Shown: one piece after another, positions 10,207 to 18,581 of the stretch
Numbering within the stretch: the stretch's first letter is position 1
Layout: each line of letters starts with the position of its first letter
From: Prevotella sp.
GTDB lineage: Bacteria > Bacteroidota > Bacteroidia > Bacteroidales > Bacteroidaceae
Assembly: GCA_017847725.1 (NCBI GenBank)
Contig: JAGAXW010000003.1
Coordinates: forward strand, 1 to 64,000
DNA length: 64,000 nucleotides
Direction: 5' to 3'
Notes under the pieces: generated by a model
Told to the model about the DNA's origin: nothing
Databases searched by the model: none
The model's input: the letters and a program-made list of their open reading frames with translations, nothing else
Program-made: the position numbers and the translations under genes

Positions 10207-13020
10207 TTATTTGATGGTTGGTAGTATGATGGTGAATTCGGTATATTGGTCTTTCTTCGACTCGACGTGGATGTCGCCGCCGTAGTTCTGCACGATTTCC
10301 TTGCTGAGGTACAGTCCGACGCCTGAGGCCTCGCCCGTCGTCTTCGTGGTGAAGAAGGGATCGAAGATCTTGTCGATGATGGTTTCCTCGATGCCGATGC
10401 CGTTGTCGCGGATGACAATCTCGACCTGACCGTCGAGGGCTCTCATGGTGAATGTTACCTCTGGACTGAACTGCTGGCGCTGGACCTTCTTGGTGATGGC
10501 GTAGATAGAGTTGTTAAGCAGGCTCATGAACGTCTTGCTCAGTTGCTCGGCATTGGCGTTGATAAACACCGGCTGTTCGCTGTAGTTGAAGGCAACCTTG
10601 ATATGGTAGTCGGCAATCTGGCGCTGGTAGTATTTGGCAACCATCTGTTCGTCTTGCTTGACAAGTGCCGTGAGGTCCATCTGGACGATGCCGCCCGAGC
10701 GGTCCTTGAGCATCTCCTCCATGGCCTTCAGCGTACGCGTCGTGTTGGCGCCATGCTCGCCGACTTTCTCAAGGTTGGTCTTCAGCATGCCAAGCACGTC
10801 GATCGTGTCTTCGTAGTTGTCTGCGTCCATGTGCTCCTGCTCGTCTTCCACGTTGGCTGTAAGGTCCTTGACAAGTCCCTCCGAGAGTTTGGCGAAGTTG
10901 TTGATATAGTTAAGGGGATTGAGGATGCGGTCAATGAGGCCCTGTGTAAGCTTACCCACTGTGGCCATCTTCTCCTGGCGCACCAGTTCATGCTGTGCCT
11001 CGCTCAACTCCTGTAGGGCATTCTCCAGGCGGTTCGATTTCTCCTCGATTTCATCTTTCTGCTTGACCACCTCTGCCGTGCGCTCCTGCACGATGCTTTC
11101 CAACCGGCGTTTCTCATGTTCCAGTTGGCGCAGCCTTAGCTTGACGAGCAGGTAGACGGCAATGACGATAAGTATGAGATAGAGCACAATCATATACCAT
11201 CGCTTATAGACGGGGGGCATGATGCTGAAGTTGATGCTGGCGACGTCTGACAGCACACCATAGGCGTTGCGCGACTGTACTTCCAAGAGATAGCTGCCAT
11301 AGGGTAGCTTGTGGAAGGACACCTCCGTGTCAAGGCTCCATTCGGTCCATCGCCCGTTGTTGATGCGGTAGCGGTACTGGGTAGGTAGCAGCAGGGACGG
11401 GTAGTCGACGGAGAATTTGACGACGAGGTGCTGGTTGTCGCTCGACAGTTCTCTTAGTTGCTGTGGATATTCTCCATACCCTCCCCAGACGATGCTGTCG
11501 CCGTCGATGCTGACGGAACGGATGTATAGGCATGCCTTGGTCGTGGCAATGGGGTCCTTTCGCGAACAGTCGACGACGTTCAGTCCCTTCTCGCCTCCAA
11601 TCCACAGTTGGCCACCGTCGCGCATCATGGCACGCACTGAATGGTCCATCAGGGGATACACCAGCTCGGAGAACATCTCCTGACGCTTGCCCCTATCCAT
11701 GGCGTATAGGATTTTACCCTTGTTGTCTGTGAGCCATGTGATGCCGTCGCTGTCAGTATAGGAGAACAGCGGGTAGGGGAAGGGTTTCGTGGCATCGGCC
11801 GTTACGGTGATGACGCGCCCCTCGTACTGGACCAGTGTGGCAATGGCTTCCTTCTGACCTGTGGTGAAGGGTGCGAACGTCTTGCCGTCGCCCCTCCAAA
11901 TGCTGCCATACAGATTCTGTAGCCAGATGGTGCCCGACTTGTCTTTTACAATCTTTACCACCTTCTCGGCGTCGCACAGACGCTGGCGCTGGCCGCTATA
12001 GGTGTTGAGATAGAAACCGTCGAGCTCTCCACTGTAAAAGCCGTCGGGGGTTACCAGCAGAGAGGTGGTGCTGGCGGTTGTCAGCTGTCGCGACTGCTGG
12101 CCTTCGATGCTGTAGACACCGTCGGTGGTGGCTGCCAGCAAACGACCGTTGGTGGACACGAGCTGCCAGCAGGCATGAGAGATGTCGGCTACATTCACGA
12201 AGGTATGACCCTGTCGGCGATACAGGCCGCTCAGCGTTCCGACATACAGTGTGTTGTCGAGTTGCGAGATGGAGAGGACTTCGCCACGCAGTCCCTCGTT
12301 CTGCGTGAAGTGGGAGTAGACAGACGGTATGGCGATGGCAAAAATACCATTGTCGGTGGCTCCCCACAACTGTCCGTGCCCGTTATACACGATGCTGACA
12401 ACGTTGTCGGAGCACAGTCCGTTCTTCTCTGTGATAGTCTGTACGGTATTGCCGTTATTGTCTTGGATGATGACGCCGTTGCCATTGCTGGCAATCGCCT
12501 TATACTGGTTGTCGAGCGTCTGCGTGTCATCAGCGTCAGTATCGGTTGTCGTCGTCTTGTCAGATACCGGTTTAATGTGGTGGTCGGCTATCTGATAGAC
12601 ACTGCCGTTGCTGGCCAGGAAGTACAGCACCTTGTCGCGCTCCCATATCTTGTGCACCTCGCCGTGGAAACTGTGTGCCTTGTCGTAGTCATCGAGCACG
12701 AGTCTTCCGTCGCTGTCATTCCTCAGTCGACCGATGTAGTTGTATCCGCCCGTCCATATCGTGCCCTTGGAATCCATAAAAAGTGTCGTGACACGTGTCA
12801 CGCCCGGCGTGTGGATGATGCGCCACGATGCATGGTCGTAGTAGAGCAGTCCCTCAAAGTTGGCCACGTAGATGGTGCCGTCGACACCACAGATGATGTC
12901 GAAGTTCTGTTTGTGGGCATGATACTCATTGGCACTGTAGTTGCGCAGGAAGGGTACGCCCTGCGACCATGCCATCAGATGGATGCTGACCAGCAATAGA
13001 GTAAGGATTCGCCTCTTCAT
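10207..13020 (-). CDS. Beta-propeller (Reg_prop/Y_Y_Y) sensor with pseudo-histidine-kinase domain
   Basis: 937 residues: signal peptide (1-20); a periplasmic seven-bladed-type propeller of Reg_prop repeats (about 25-520, e.g. GTIWTGGYNYIGRL, GQLWGATDNGIF, GQLWIGGEKGLNVV); a Y_Y_Y domain (about 525-605); one membrane helix (WYMIVLYLILIVIAVYLLVKL); a coiled coil; a dimerisation region; and a C-terminal HATPase with intact DNGIGI and GVGLYL boxes. The architecture is that of Bacteroidetes hybrid sensors but there is no receiver or AraC output. The H-box reads GLIDRILNPLNYI instead of the family's G-AHEI-NPL, with Asp697 where the phospho-acceptor His should be. It overlaps the upstream gene by 4 bases. 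Probably an allosteric or partner-dependent kinase. Confidence 0.85.
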   Translation of the reverse strand: MKRRILTLLLVSIHLMAWSQGVPFLRNYSANEYHAHKQNFDIICGVDGTIYVANFEGLLYYDHASWRIIHTPGVTRVTTLFMDSKGTIWTGGYNYIGRLRNDSDGRLVLDDYDKAHSFHGEVHKIWERDKVLYFLASNGSVYQIADHHIKPVSDKTTTTDTDADDTQTLDNQYKAIASNGNGVIIQDNNGNTVQTITEKNGLCSDNVVSIVYNGHGQLWGATDNGIFAIAIPSVYSHFTQNEGLRGEVLSISQLDNTLYVGTLSGLYRRQGHTFVNVADISHACWQLVSTNGRLLAATTDGVYSIEGQQSRQLTTASTTSLLVTPDGFYSGELDGFYLNTYSGQRQRLCDAEKVVKIVKDKSGTIWLQNLYGSIWRGDGKTFAPFTTGQKEAIATLVQYEGRVITVTADATKPFPYPLFSYTDSDGITWLTDNKGKILYAMDRGKRQEMFSELVYPLMDHSVRAMMRDGGQLWIGGEKGLNVVDCSRKDPIATTKACLYIRSVSIDGDSIVWGGYGEYPQQLRELSSDNQHLVVKFSVDYPSLLLPTQYRYRINNGRWTEWSLDTEVSFHKLPYGSYLLEVQSRNAYGVLSDVASINFSIMPPVYKRWYMIVLYLILIVIAVYLLVKLRLRQLEHEKRRLESIVQERTAEVVKQKDEIEEKSNRLENALQELSEAQHELVRQEKMATVGKLTQGLIDRILNPLNYINNFAKLSEGLVKDLTANVEDEQEHMDADNYEDTIDVLGMLKTNLEKVGEHGANTTRTLKAMEEMLKDRSGGIVQMDLTALVKQDEQMVAKYYQRQIADYHIKVAFNYSEQPVFINANAEQLSKTFMSLLNNSIYAITKKVQRQQFSPEVTFTMRALDGQVEIVIRDNGIGIEETIIDKIFDPFFTTKTTGEASGVGLYLSKEIVQNYGGDIHVESKKDQYTEFTIILPTIK

Positions 13021-14582
13021 CTGCCTCCCTCCTTGACGATTAGTTTCTCGTATGGTACATTATTGCCGACATAGTATTCCCACTCGTCGACAGTGAGGTT
13101 ACGCTTCAGCTTGCTCTTCAGTTTGGCTACCATCTGCGGGACGGAGATAAAGGCTTCTGTTATGGTGCCTTTCTGGTCGCCACACCAGATGTTGTATTGC
13201 TTGGCATCGAAGGTGAAGCACACTATCCAGCTGTTGGTCGTTAGCATGGGCATTGGCTCTATCTTTGCCTTGTCCAGCATCCAAAGATTCAGTGTGCCGT
13301 CATAACTGGAGGAGTAGAGCTGATTGCCGATAATTTTCAGGTGAGACACCTGCGAGCGGTGCCCCACCAGTTTCTGGGTCTTTCCGCTGGCGTCAGTGTA
13401 GTAGATGCTGCCATCTTTCATGCCATAGGCCATGATGCTACCTTGCTTTGAAAGGATATAGGCCGTCACCTGACCCTGTAGAGAGGTGCGCTTATCGACA
13501 ATCCGGTCGAAGCTGTAGATGGTATGCTTGCCCCCTTTGTTGTCGAAGATGTCTGTCGAACTGCTGTTGCTGCATAGTGTGACGACCTTATAGGGTAGTG
13601 ATTTGTGGCGCACAACCATGAAGTTGTCAGTCCCTATCTGGGCCATGCCGTTTTCGCCAAACACTGTTATCTGTCCCGCAATGGGAGCAATGCCGATGAG
13701 ATGGCCTATGCCGCCCACCTCCCTAACAAGGATCTTACCGTCGTGGCGGATCACCAGATGGCCAGTACGGCTGACAGCATAGATGGTGCCCGTCTGGCGG
13801 TTGACGAATAGGTCGCGGAAGTCATAGCGGTTGTCATTAAACAGGCTGACCGTTTTGATCTGTCCTTTCATCTCCTGGTGCTCTTTCAGTTCACCATAGC
13901 TGCTGCACGAAATAAAATGGCACTTGGCATCGTTGTAAAAGGCGATGTCGGTGACAGTACCCCTGTGCCAGTTCCACTGGTGTTTGCTCAGACTGGTCAG
14001 CACCAGCGCCTGGTAGATGGCCTGTGAGTTGATGCCTCCCTGATAGCGCATGGCGTATATATAGGAGGCGTATGCCAACAGGTCGGCCAGCTCGTAGTTG
14101 CCACTTTGGTGCTGCGTGATGGCGACATTGGCCAGCTGGCGTGACAGCGTGACATAACTGAGCGTGTCGGCCACACGCTTGGCATATTCGGCCTCTGTGC
14201 GCTGGTGTTCTGCGATGATGCGCTGCCCCTTGGCCACCTTCGACGCTTCCAGTGCGCGCTGCTCTGCCTCCAGAGCGTTCTGGCGCTCCTCCTCAGCCTT
14301 GTGTCGCATCTGTTGGGCCACAAGCGTCTGTTGCTCGGCGGCTTCGCGCTGTTCATCACTGATGCGGCGTTCTTGCAGGGCAATCTCTTCCATCTGGGCG
14401 TTGATACTCTGCATGACGGCCGACTGCTTCTGCTCCTTGCTGAGCTCGACGAGCTGCTTTTGCAACTCCATGTTCTTCGCAACTTCGCGGTCGTAGACCA
14501 TATACAGCCCGACGCATGCAGCTGCAAAAAGCACGACGAGCCCTAATGCCGTCAGTACGGATATCTTGCCGATGAGTCTCAT
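13017..14582 (-). CDS. Membrane-anchored coiled-coil / WD40-like propeller protein
   Basis: 521 residues. One N-terminal membrane helix (about 6-28: VLTALGLVVLFAAACVGLYMV) is followed by a long Glu/Gln/Ala-rich coiled coil (about 34-140), a helical stretch (LSYVTLSRQLANVAITQHQSGNYELADLLAYASYIYA) and a propeller-like C-terminal half with loosely repeated strands (e.g. GTVTDIAFYNDAKCHFISCSS, HRSQVSHLKIIGNQLYSSSYDGTLNLWML). The helix-repeat-WD40 layout recalls STAND/WD40 signalling proteins without their ATPase. It overlaps both neighbours by 4 bases (ATGA), so it is translationally coupled between the receiver-phosphatase and the pseudokinase sensor. Exact function unknown; a scaffold or signal relay is plausible. 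Confidence 0.7.
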   Translation of the reverse strand: MRLIGKISVLTALGLVVLFAAACVGLYMVYDREVAKNMELQKQLVELSKEQKQSAVMQSINAQMEEIALQERRISDEQREAAEQQTLVAQQMRHKAEEERQNALEAEQRALEASKVAKGQRIIAEHQRTEAEYAKRVADTLSYVTLSRQLANVAITQHQSGNYELADLLAYASYIYAMRYQGGINSQAIYQALVLTSLSKHQWNWHRGTVTDIAFYNDAKCHFISCSSYGELKEHQEMKGQIKTVSLFNDNRYDFRDLFVNRQTGTIYAVSRTGHLVIRHDGKILVREVGGIGHLIGIAPIAGQITVFGENGMAQIGTDNFMVVRHKSLPYKVVTLCSNSSSTDIFDNKGGKHTIYSFDRIVDKRTSLQGQVTAYILSKQGSIMAYGMKDGSIYYTDASGKTQKLVGHRSQVSHLKIIGNQLYSSSYDGTLNLWMLDKAKIEPMPMLTTNSWIVCFTFDAKQYNIWCGDQKGTITEAFISVPQMVAKLKSKLKRNLTVDEWEYYVGNNVPYEKLIVKEGGR

Positions 14583-15748
14583 GCCTTACGCTTCAAGGCC
14601 AGCAAGGTGATGTCATCACTCTGCGGCGCATTTCCCACAAAGTTTGCTATGCTTTCAAGCTGACCGTTGACGATGTCCAGACAACTCTTTCCGTTGAGTG
14701 ATGTCAACAGGTCTTTCTGGCGCTGGTCGCCATATTCCTCGTAGCTCTCGTTGAACGCCTCGTTGACGCCGTCGGTATACATCACAATGGTGTCGCCAAC
14801 GCCTAACTGCGTATGACTGCCTTCGTAGGTTAGTCCGTCGACAGCGCCTAAGATGCAGTTCTTGCTGATGGGCAGCATCTCCACCTGTCCATTGGCACGC
14901 AGAATGTATGGCGAGTTGTGGCCGCCATTGCAATAGACCAGTTCTCCGGTCTTTACGTTATAGATGGCATAGAAGACGGTAACAAACATCGTTTCGACCG
15001 ACTCGTTACACAAGAGTTCATTCGCCTTCTCCAGACATTTCTCTGGTGTGTCGCCCTGAATGCCGATGGCACGTATCAGTGTACGGCTGACGGCCATGAA
15101 GATGGCGGCTGGCACGCCCTTGCCGCTGACGTCGGCTATCACCAGGCCGATGTGGTCGTCGTCGATGTGGAAGAAGTCGTAGAAGTCGCCACCCACATCC
15201 TTGGCGGGCGTCATCTTTGCCGACAGGTCCAGCTGTGCCTCGTTTTCAGGGAACGGCGGGAAGATGCGGGGCAGAATGGCCTGCTGGATTTCAGAAGCCA
15301 CGGCAAGGTCGTTCTGGATGTTTTCCAGCTGCGTGTGTTCTGCCTGTGCATTCTTTATGTATTCTATCTGTGCAATGGCTTTCTCGATGGTGGCGCTAAG
15401 GTCGTCGAGGTCAATGGGTTTAGTGGCAAAGTCGAAGGCTCCGTTGTTCATGGCCGAACGGATATTGCCCATATCGCCATAGGCACTTACCATGATGCAT
15501 TTCAGGGCGGGATTCTGCATCTCGTTAACCTTCGTGAGCAGTGTCAGTCCGTCCATCTCCGGCATATTGATGTCAGAGAGGATGATGTCGATGTCTTTCT
15601 CCTTGAGCAGTAGGGTGAGCGCTTCGAGTCCGTTGTGTGCAAAGAAAAATTCGTATTCGCCTTTGCGGATCTTACGTCTGAAATATTGTGTCAGCAGTAG
15701 CTCGAGGTCCATCTCGTCGTCAACACTCAGAATCTTGATTGGTTTCAT
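14579..15748 (-). CDS. Response regulator with PP2C/SpoIIE-type phosphatase output
   Basis: 389 residues. The N-terminal receiver has the acidic pocket (VDDE, 9-12), phospho-acceptor Asp59 (IILSD) and the conserved Lys in ATKPID. After a helical linker the C-terminal SpoIIE/RsbU-like PP2C domain begins near 170 (AKDVGGDFYDFFHID, VIADVSGKGVPAAIFMA, YTDGVNEAFNE), with the metal-binding aspartates kept. Such proteins dephosphorylate serine/threonine-phosphorylated anti-sigma antagonists or other targets when the receiver is phosphorylated. No STAS-domain antagonist or anti-sigma kinase is encoded nearby, so the target is unknown. It is the first gene of the operon, has a clear promoter, and overlaps the next gene by 4 bases. 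Confidence 0.9.
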   Translation of the reverse strand: MKPIKILSVDDEMDLELLLTQYFRRKIRKGEYEFFFAHNGLEALTLLLKEKDIDIILSDINMPEMDGLTLLTKVNEMQNPALKCIMVSAYGDMGNIRSAMNNGAFDFATKPIDLDDLSATIEKAIAQIEYIKNAQAEHTQLENIQNDLAVASEIQQAILPRIFPPFPENEAQLDLSAKMTPAKDVGGDFYDFFHIDDDHIGLVIADVSGKGVPAAIFMAVSRTLIRAIGIQGDTPEKCLEKANELLCNESVETMFVTVFYAIYNVKTGELVYCNGGHNSPYILRANGQVEMLPISKNCILGAVDGLTYEGSHTQLGVGDTIVMYTDGVNEAFNESYEEYGDQRQKDLLTSLNGKSCLDIVNGQLESIANFVGNAPQSDDITLLALKRKA

Positions 15749-15791
15749 CTTCGTTCTTTGTCTTTTTAGTTTCTTTATATTATAATGTGTG

Positions 15792-15822
15792 CAAAATTAC
15801 GAAAAAACGAGTGTAAAACAAA
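15792..15822 (-). promoter_or_regulatory. Promoter of the phosphatase/propeller/TonB operon
   Basis: Minus-strand TTTG (complement of 15819-15822), 19 bases, then TAATTTTG (complement of 15792-15799). The match to TTTG-N19-TAnnTTTG is complete, and the leader to the ATG at 15748 is about 35-40 bases. Confidence 0.75.
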
Positions 15823-15838
15823 GAAAGTCACTTCTTTT

Positions 15839-15869
15839 TTTGCTGAAACATGAAAAAAATGTATCTTTG
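15839..15869 (+). promoter_or_regulatory. Promoter of the ATP-grasp-like/GH43 pair
   Basis: TTTG at 15839-15842, a 19-base spacer and TATCTTTG at 15862-15869 make a full Bacteroidetes promoter. It is arranged back to back with the promoter of the signalling operon. The ATG at 15877 is only 7 bases past the -7 box, so the transcript is probably leaderless or nearly so. Confidence 0.78.
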
Positions 15870-15876
15870 CACACAA

Positions 15877-16923
15877 ATGGCTACGTTGCATATTTTCAAT
15901 CCCGAACACGACATCGCACTCGCTGCCAATCTCGCGAATTTCACTGCACCGCGGGCGGGTCGGCAATTGCGTCATGACTTGGGATTCCTGCCAGCTTTGT
16001 GGGCCAAGCCTGATGACTATGTGCTGGTGGACGATGTGGAGCGTGCCGCCTGTTCCTTTCGGAATGTGAAGGAGTCCTGCTGGCCGGGACTTTGTGAACC
16101 GCATTGGACGGATTGCCGTCATCTGCAAGGGTGTCGTGTTGAACGCATCGAACCATGGGGTTGGGATGCCGCACTTGTACACCAGCTTCGCCATTGGGGC
16201 GTCGAAGGGCACCTGCTGCCAAGTGGCACCTACGTGGATATGATACGACGGTTGTCTCACCGCAGAACAGCCATGCATCTCCTTGCCAGCCTGCAGGGCG
16301 ACCGGAGGGTGGGCGAGGCGGCAGAGTGTTTTACGATGGACGAAGTGGCTGCCTGCCAGAATCGTTGGCACGACATTGTGCTCAAGGCGCCTTGGAGTTC
16401 GAGCGGTCGCGGCGTACGTTTTGTGTCGGAGCCTTCAGACAGCGTGTCGAAATGGATTACCGGAGTCATTGGTGCTCAGGGAAGCGTGATGGCGGAGCCC
16501 CGCTATGAGAACGTGTATGACTTGGGGATGGAGTTTGAAGCCACCGGCGATGGGCGTATCTCCTATTGCGGTCTGTCGCTGTTCGACACTTCCAAGGGGG
16601 CTTACACAGGCAATATACTGACCAACGAGAATAAAAAGAAGGAGCTTATAAAACGCTACATATCAGAAGATTTACTATCTAAGATTAAAGAAGATATTTG
16701 TCACACATTAGACGTAGAGGAATATGTCGGACCGCTGGGTGTCGACATGATGATAGTGCACAAGGACGGCCTCTATCTTCTTCACCCGTGTGTGGAAATC
16801 AACCTGCGCCGAACCATGGGGCATGTGGCCCTTTCGCTGCCAGCGCCGACAGACGGAGAAAGCAGAGCAATGCGTATACTTTACGATGGGAACAACTATC
16901 AATTTAATATATGTAAACTATGA
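15877..16923 (+). CDS. ATP-grasp-like protein of unknown function
   Basis: 348 residues from the ATG at 15877. An in-frame ATG at 15850 lies inside the promoter and cannot be used. It opens MATLHIFNPEHDIALAANL, a start seen in a conserved Bacteroidales family. Later segments look like an ATP-grasp fold: DIVLKAPWSSSGRGVRFV (nucleotide-loop-like), GSVMAEPRYENVYDLGMEFE (EP..-type strand), then GPLGVDMMIV and LLHPCVEINLRRTMG, with Glu/Asn suited to metal binding. Substrate unknown. It overlaps the downstream GH43 gene by 4 bases (ATGA), so the two share a message. Confidence 0.65.
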   Translation: MATLHIFNPEHDIALAANLANFTAPRAGRQLRHDLGFLPALWAKPDDYVLVDDVERAACSFRNVKESCWPGLCEPHWTDCRHLQGCRVERIEPWGWDAALVHQLRHWGVEGHLLPSGTYVDMIRRLSHRRTAMHLLASLQGDRRVGEAAECFTMDEVAACQNRWHDIVLKAPWSSSGRGVRFVSEPSDSVSKWITGVIGAQGSVMAEPRYENVYDLGMEFEATGDGRISYCGLSLFDTSKGAYTGNILTNENKKKELIKRYISEDLLSKIKEDICHTLDVEEYVGPLGVDMMIVHKDGLYLLHPCVEINLRRTMGHVALSLPAPTDGESRAMRILYDGNNYQFNICKL

Positions 16924-18569
16924 GAAAAACTTTTCTATCCCTACTGGCCATGCTGGCGCTGACAGCCAGTGCCCAGTACAAATCACAAGTGTGGTCGCCA
17001 GACAACGGTGACGGCACGTACACGAACCCCGTTATCAATGCCGACTATTCCGACCCTGACGTCTGTGTCGGTCCTTCGGGCGAAGACTACTACATGACGG
17101 CCTCGTCGTTCCAGTGTACACCGGGTCTGCCAATTTTGCACTCTCGCGACTTGGTCAACTGGGAGATTGTGGGCTATGCGCTGCGTAACCTCTATGAAGG
17201 CGACTGCAAAATGCTCAAGCATTTTAGCAAGCCGCAGCACGGTGCAGGTGTGTGGGCTCCCAGCATCCGCTATTACGAGGGACAGTATTATATCTATTGG
17301 GGCGACCCCGACTTCGGTGCCTTCATGGTGAAGACTAAGAACGGCGATCCTGCCGGCGAGTGGGAGAATCCCGTCTGCGTGATTCCCGGCGAGGGCATCA
17401 TCGACACGACACCGCTGTGGGACGAGGACGGCCGCTGCTATCTGGTAAATGGATGGGCCAACTCACGCAGCAAGTTTGCCAGTGTTCTATGCGTACGCGA
17501 ATTAAACAAGGAGGGGACAAAGGCCATCGGCGAGCCCGTCATCGTGTTCGACGGCAACGGTACGGAGAACCGCACCTGTGAGGGCCCCAAGTTCTATAAG
17601 CGTGACGGTTGGTATTGGATTATGTGTCCTGCGGGTGGCGTTCCCACCGGTTTTCAGCTGGCCATGCGCTCCAAGTCGCCTTACGGTCCCTACGAACACA
17701 AAATCGTGCTGCAGCAGGGAAAGACCAACATCAACGGTCCTCACCAGGGTGGCTGGGTGCACACCAAGTATGGTGAAGACTGGTTCCTGCATTTCCAGGA
17801 CAAGGAGGCATACGGCCGCGTCGTACACCTGAACCCCGTCGACTGGTCAACAGGCTGGCCCATCATGGGTAAGAAAGGCGAACCCGTTACCACGTACAAG
17901 AAGCCCAAGAATTCAAGCAACGTGATTATCAATCCCGTGGAGAGCGACGAGTTCGATGCTCCCATGTTGGGCAAGCAGTGGCAGTGGCACGCCAACTACC
18001 ATCAGTTCTTCGGTATGCCGACCGCCTTTGGTACCATGCGTATCTATACCCACAAACTCAGCCAGGAGTGGAAGAATTTCTGGGAGGTTCCCAACATGCT
18101 GCTGCAGAAGACACCTGCCGACGAGTTTACGGTCACCACAAAACTGCGCTTCACCTCTAAGGCCGACGGCCAGATGGGCGGTCTCATCATGATGGGCATC
18201 AACTATCAGGCTCTGCTGCTCAAGCGTGTCGGCAAGGAATTCCAGCTGCTGCTCGTCACCTGCAATCAGGCCGACAAAGGCAAGGCTCAGCAGGAGCAGC
18301 TCATCGCCACGCTGAAGCCCACCGCCGAGGACAAGATAGACTACAAGCCAGGCATCCACGAAGACATCTTCCTGCGCCTGTCGGTAAAGGATTCGAAGGT
18401 CTGCTTCTCCTATAGCTCCAACGGCAAGAAGTTTACTGCCGCCGGCGACTGGATGCCGATGAAGGAAGGTAAGTGGATTGGTGCCAAGTTCGGTTATATT
18501 GCTGCCGACACGAATCCCAAGACTGACAAGGGATGGATTGAAGCCGACTGGATTCGCGTGACGAAGTAG
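16920..18569 (+). CDS. Secreted glycoside hydrolase family 43 (beta-xylosidase/arabinofuranosidase type)
   Basis: 549 residues with a signal peptide (MRKTFLSLLAMLALTASAQ). The catalytic five-bladed propeller runs to about residue 320. It carries YTNPVINADYSDPDVCV with the likely general-base Asp, GIIDTTPLWDEDGRCYLV with the pKa-modulating Asp, and NRTCEGPKFYKRDGWYW with the likely general-acid Glu. A C-terminal beta-sandwich (about 340-549, FDAPMLGKQWQWHANY onward) is of the kind found in GH43 xylosidases. It should cleave xylose or arabinose side chains from plant glycans in the periplasm or at the surface. It is not in a Sus-type locus; the arabinose operon is 16 kb away and could use its products. 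Confidence 0.9.
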   Translation: MRKTFLSLLAMLALTASAQYKSQVWSPDNGDGTYTNPVINADYSDPDVCVGPSGEDYYMTASSFQCTPGLPILHSRDLVNWEIVGYALRNLYEGDCKMLKHFSKPQHGAGVWAPSIRYYEGQYYIYWGDPDFGAFMVKTKNGDPAGEWENPVCVIPGEGIIDTTPLWDEDGRCYLVNGWANSRSKFASVLCVRELNKEGTKAIGEPVIVFDGNGTENRTCEGPKFYKRDGWYWIMCPAGGVPTGFQLAMRSKSPYGPYEHKIVLQQGKTNINGPHQGGWVHTKYGEDWFLHFQDKEAYGRVVHLNPVDWSTGWPIMGKKGEPVTTYKKPKNSSNVIINPVESDEFDAPMLGKQWQWHANYHQFFGMPTAFGTMRIYTHKLSQEWKNFWEVPNMLLQKTPADEFTVTTKLRFTSKADGQMGGLIMMGINYQALLLKRVGKEFQLLLVTCNQADKGKAQQEQLIATLKPTAEDKIDYKPGIHEDIFLRLSVKDSKVCFSYSSNGKKFTAAGDWMPMKEGKWIGAKFGYIAADTNPKTDKGWIEADWIRVTK

Positions 18570-18581
18570 TCACTGCGGCGG

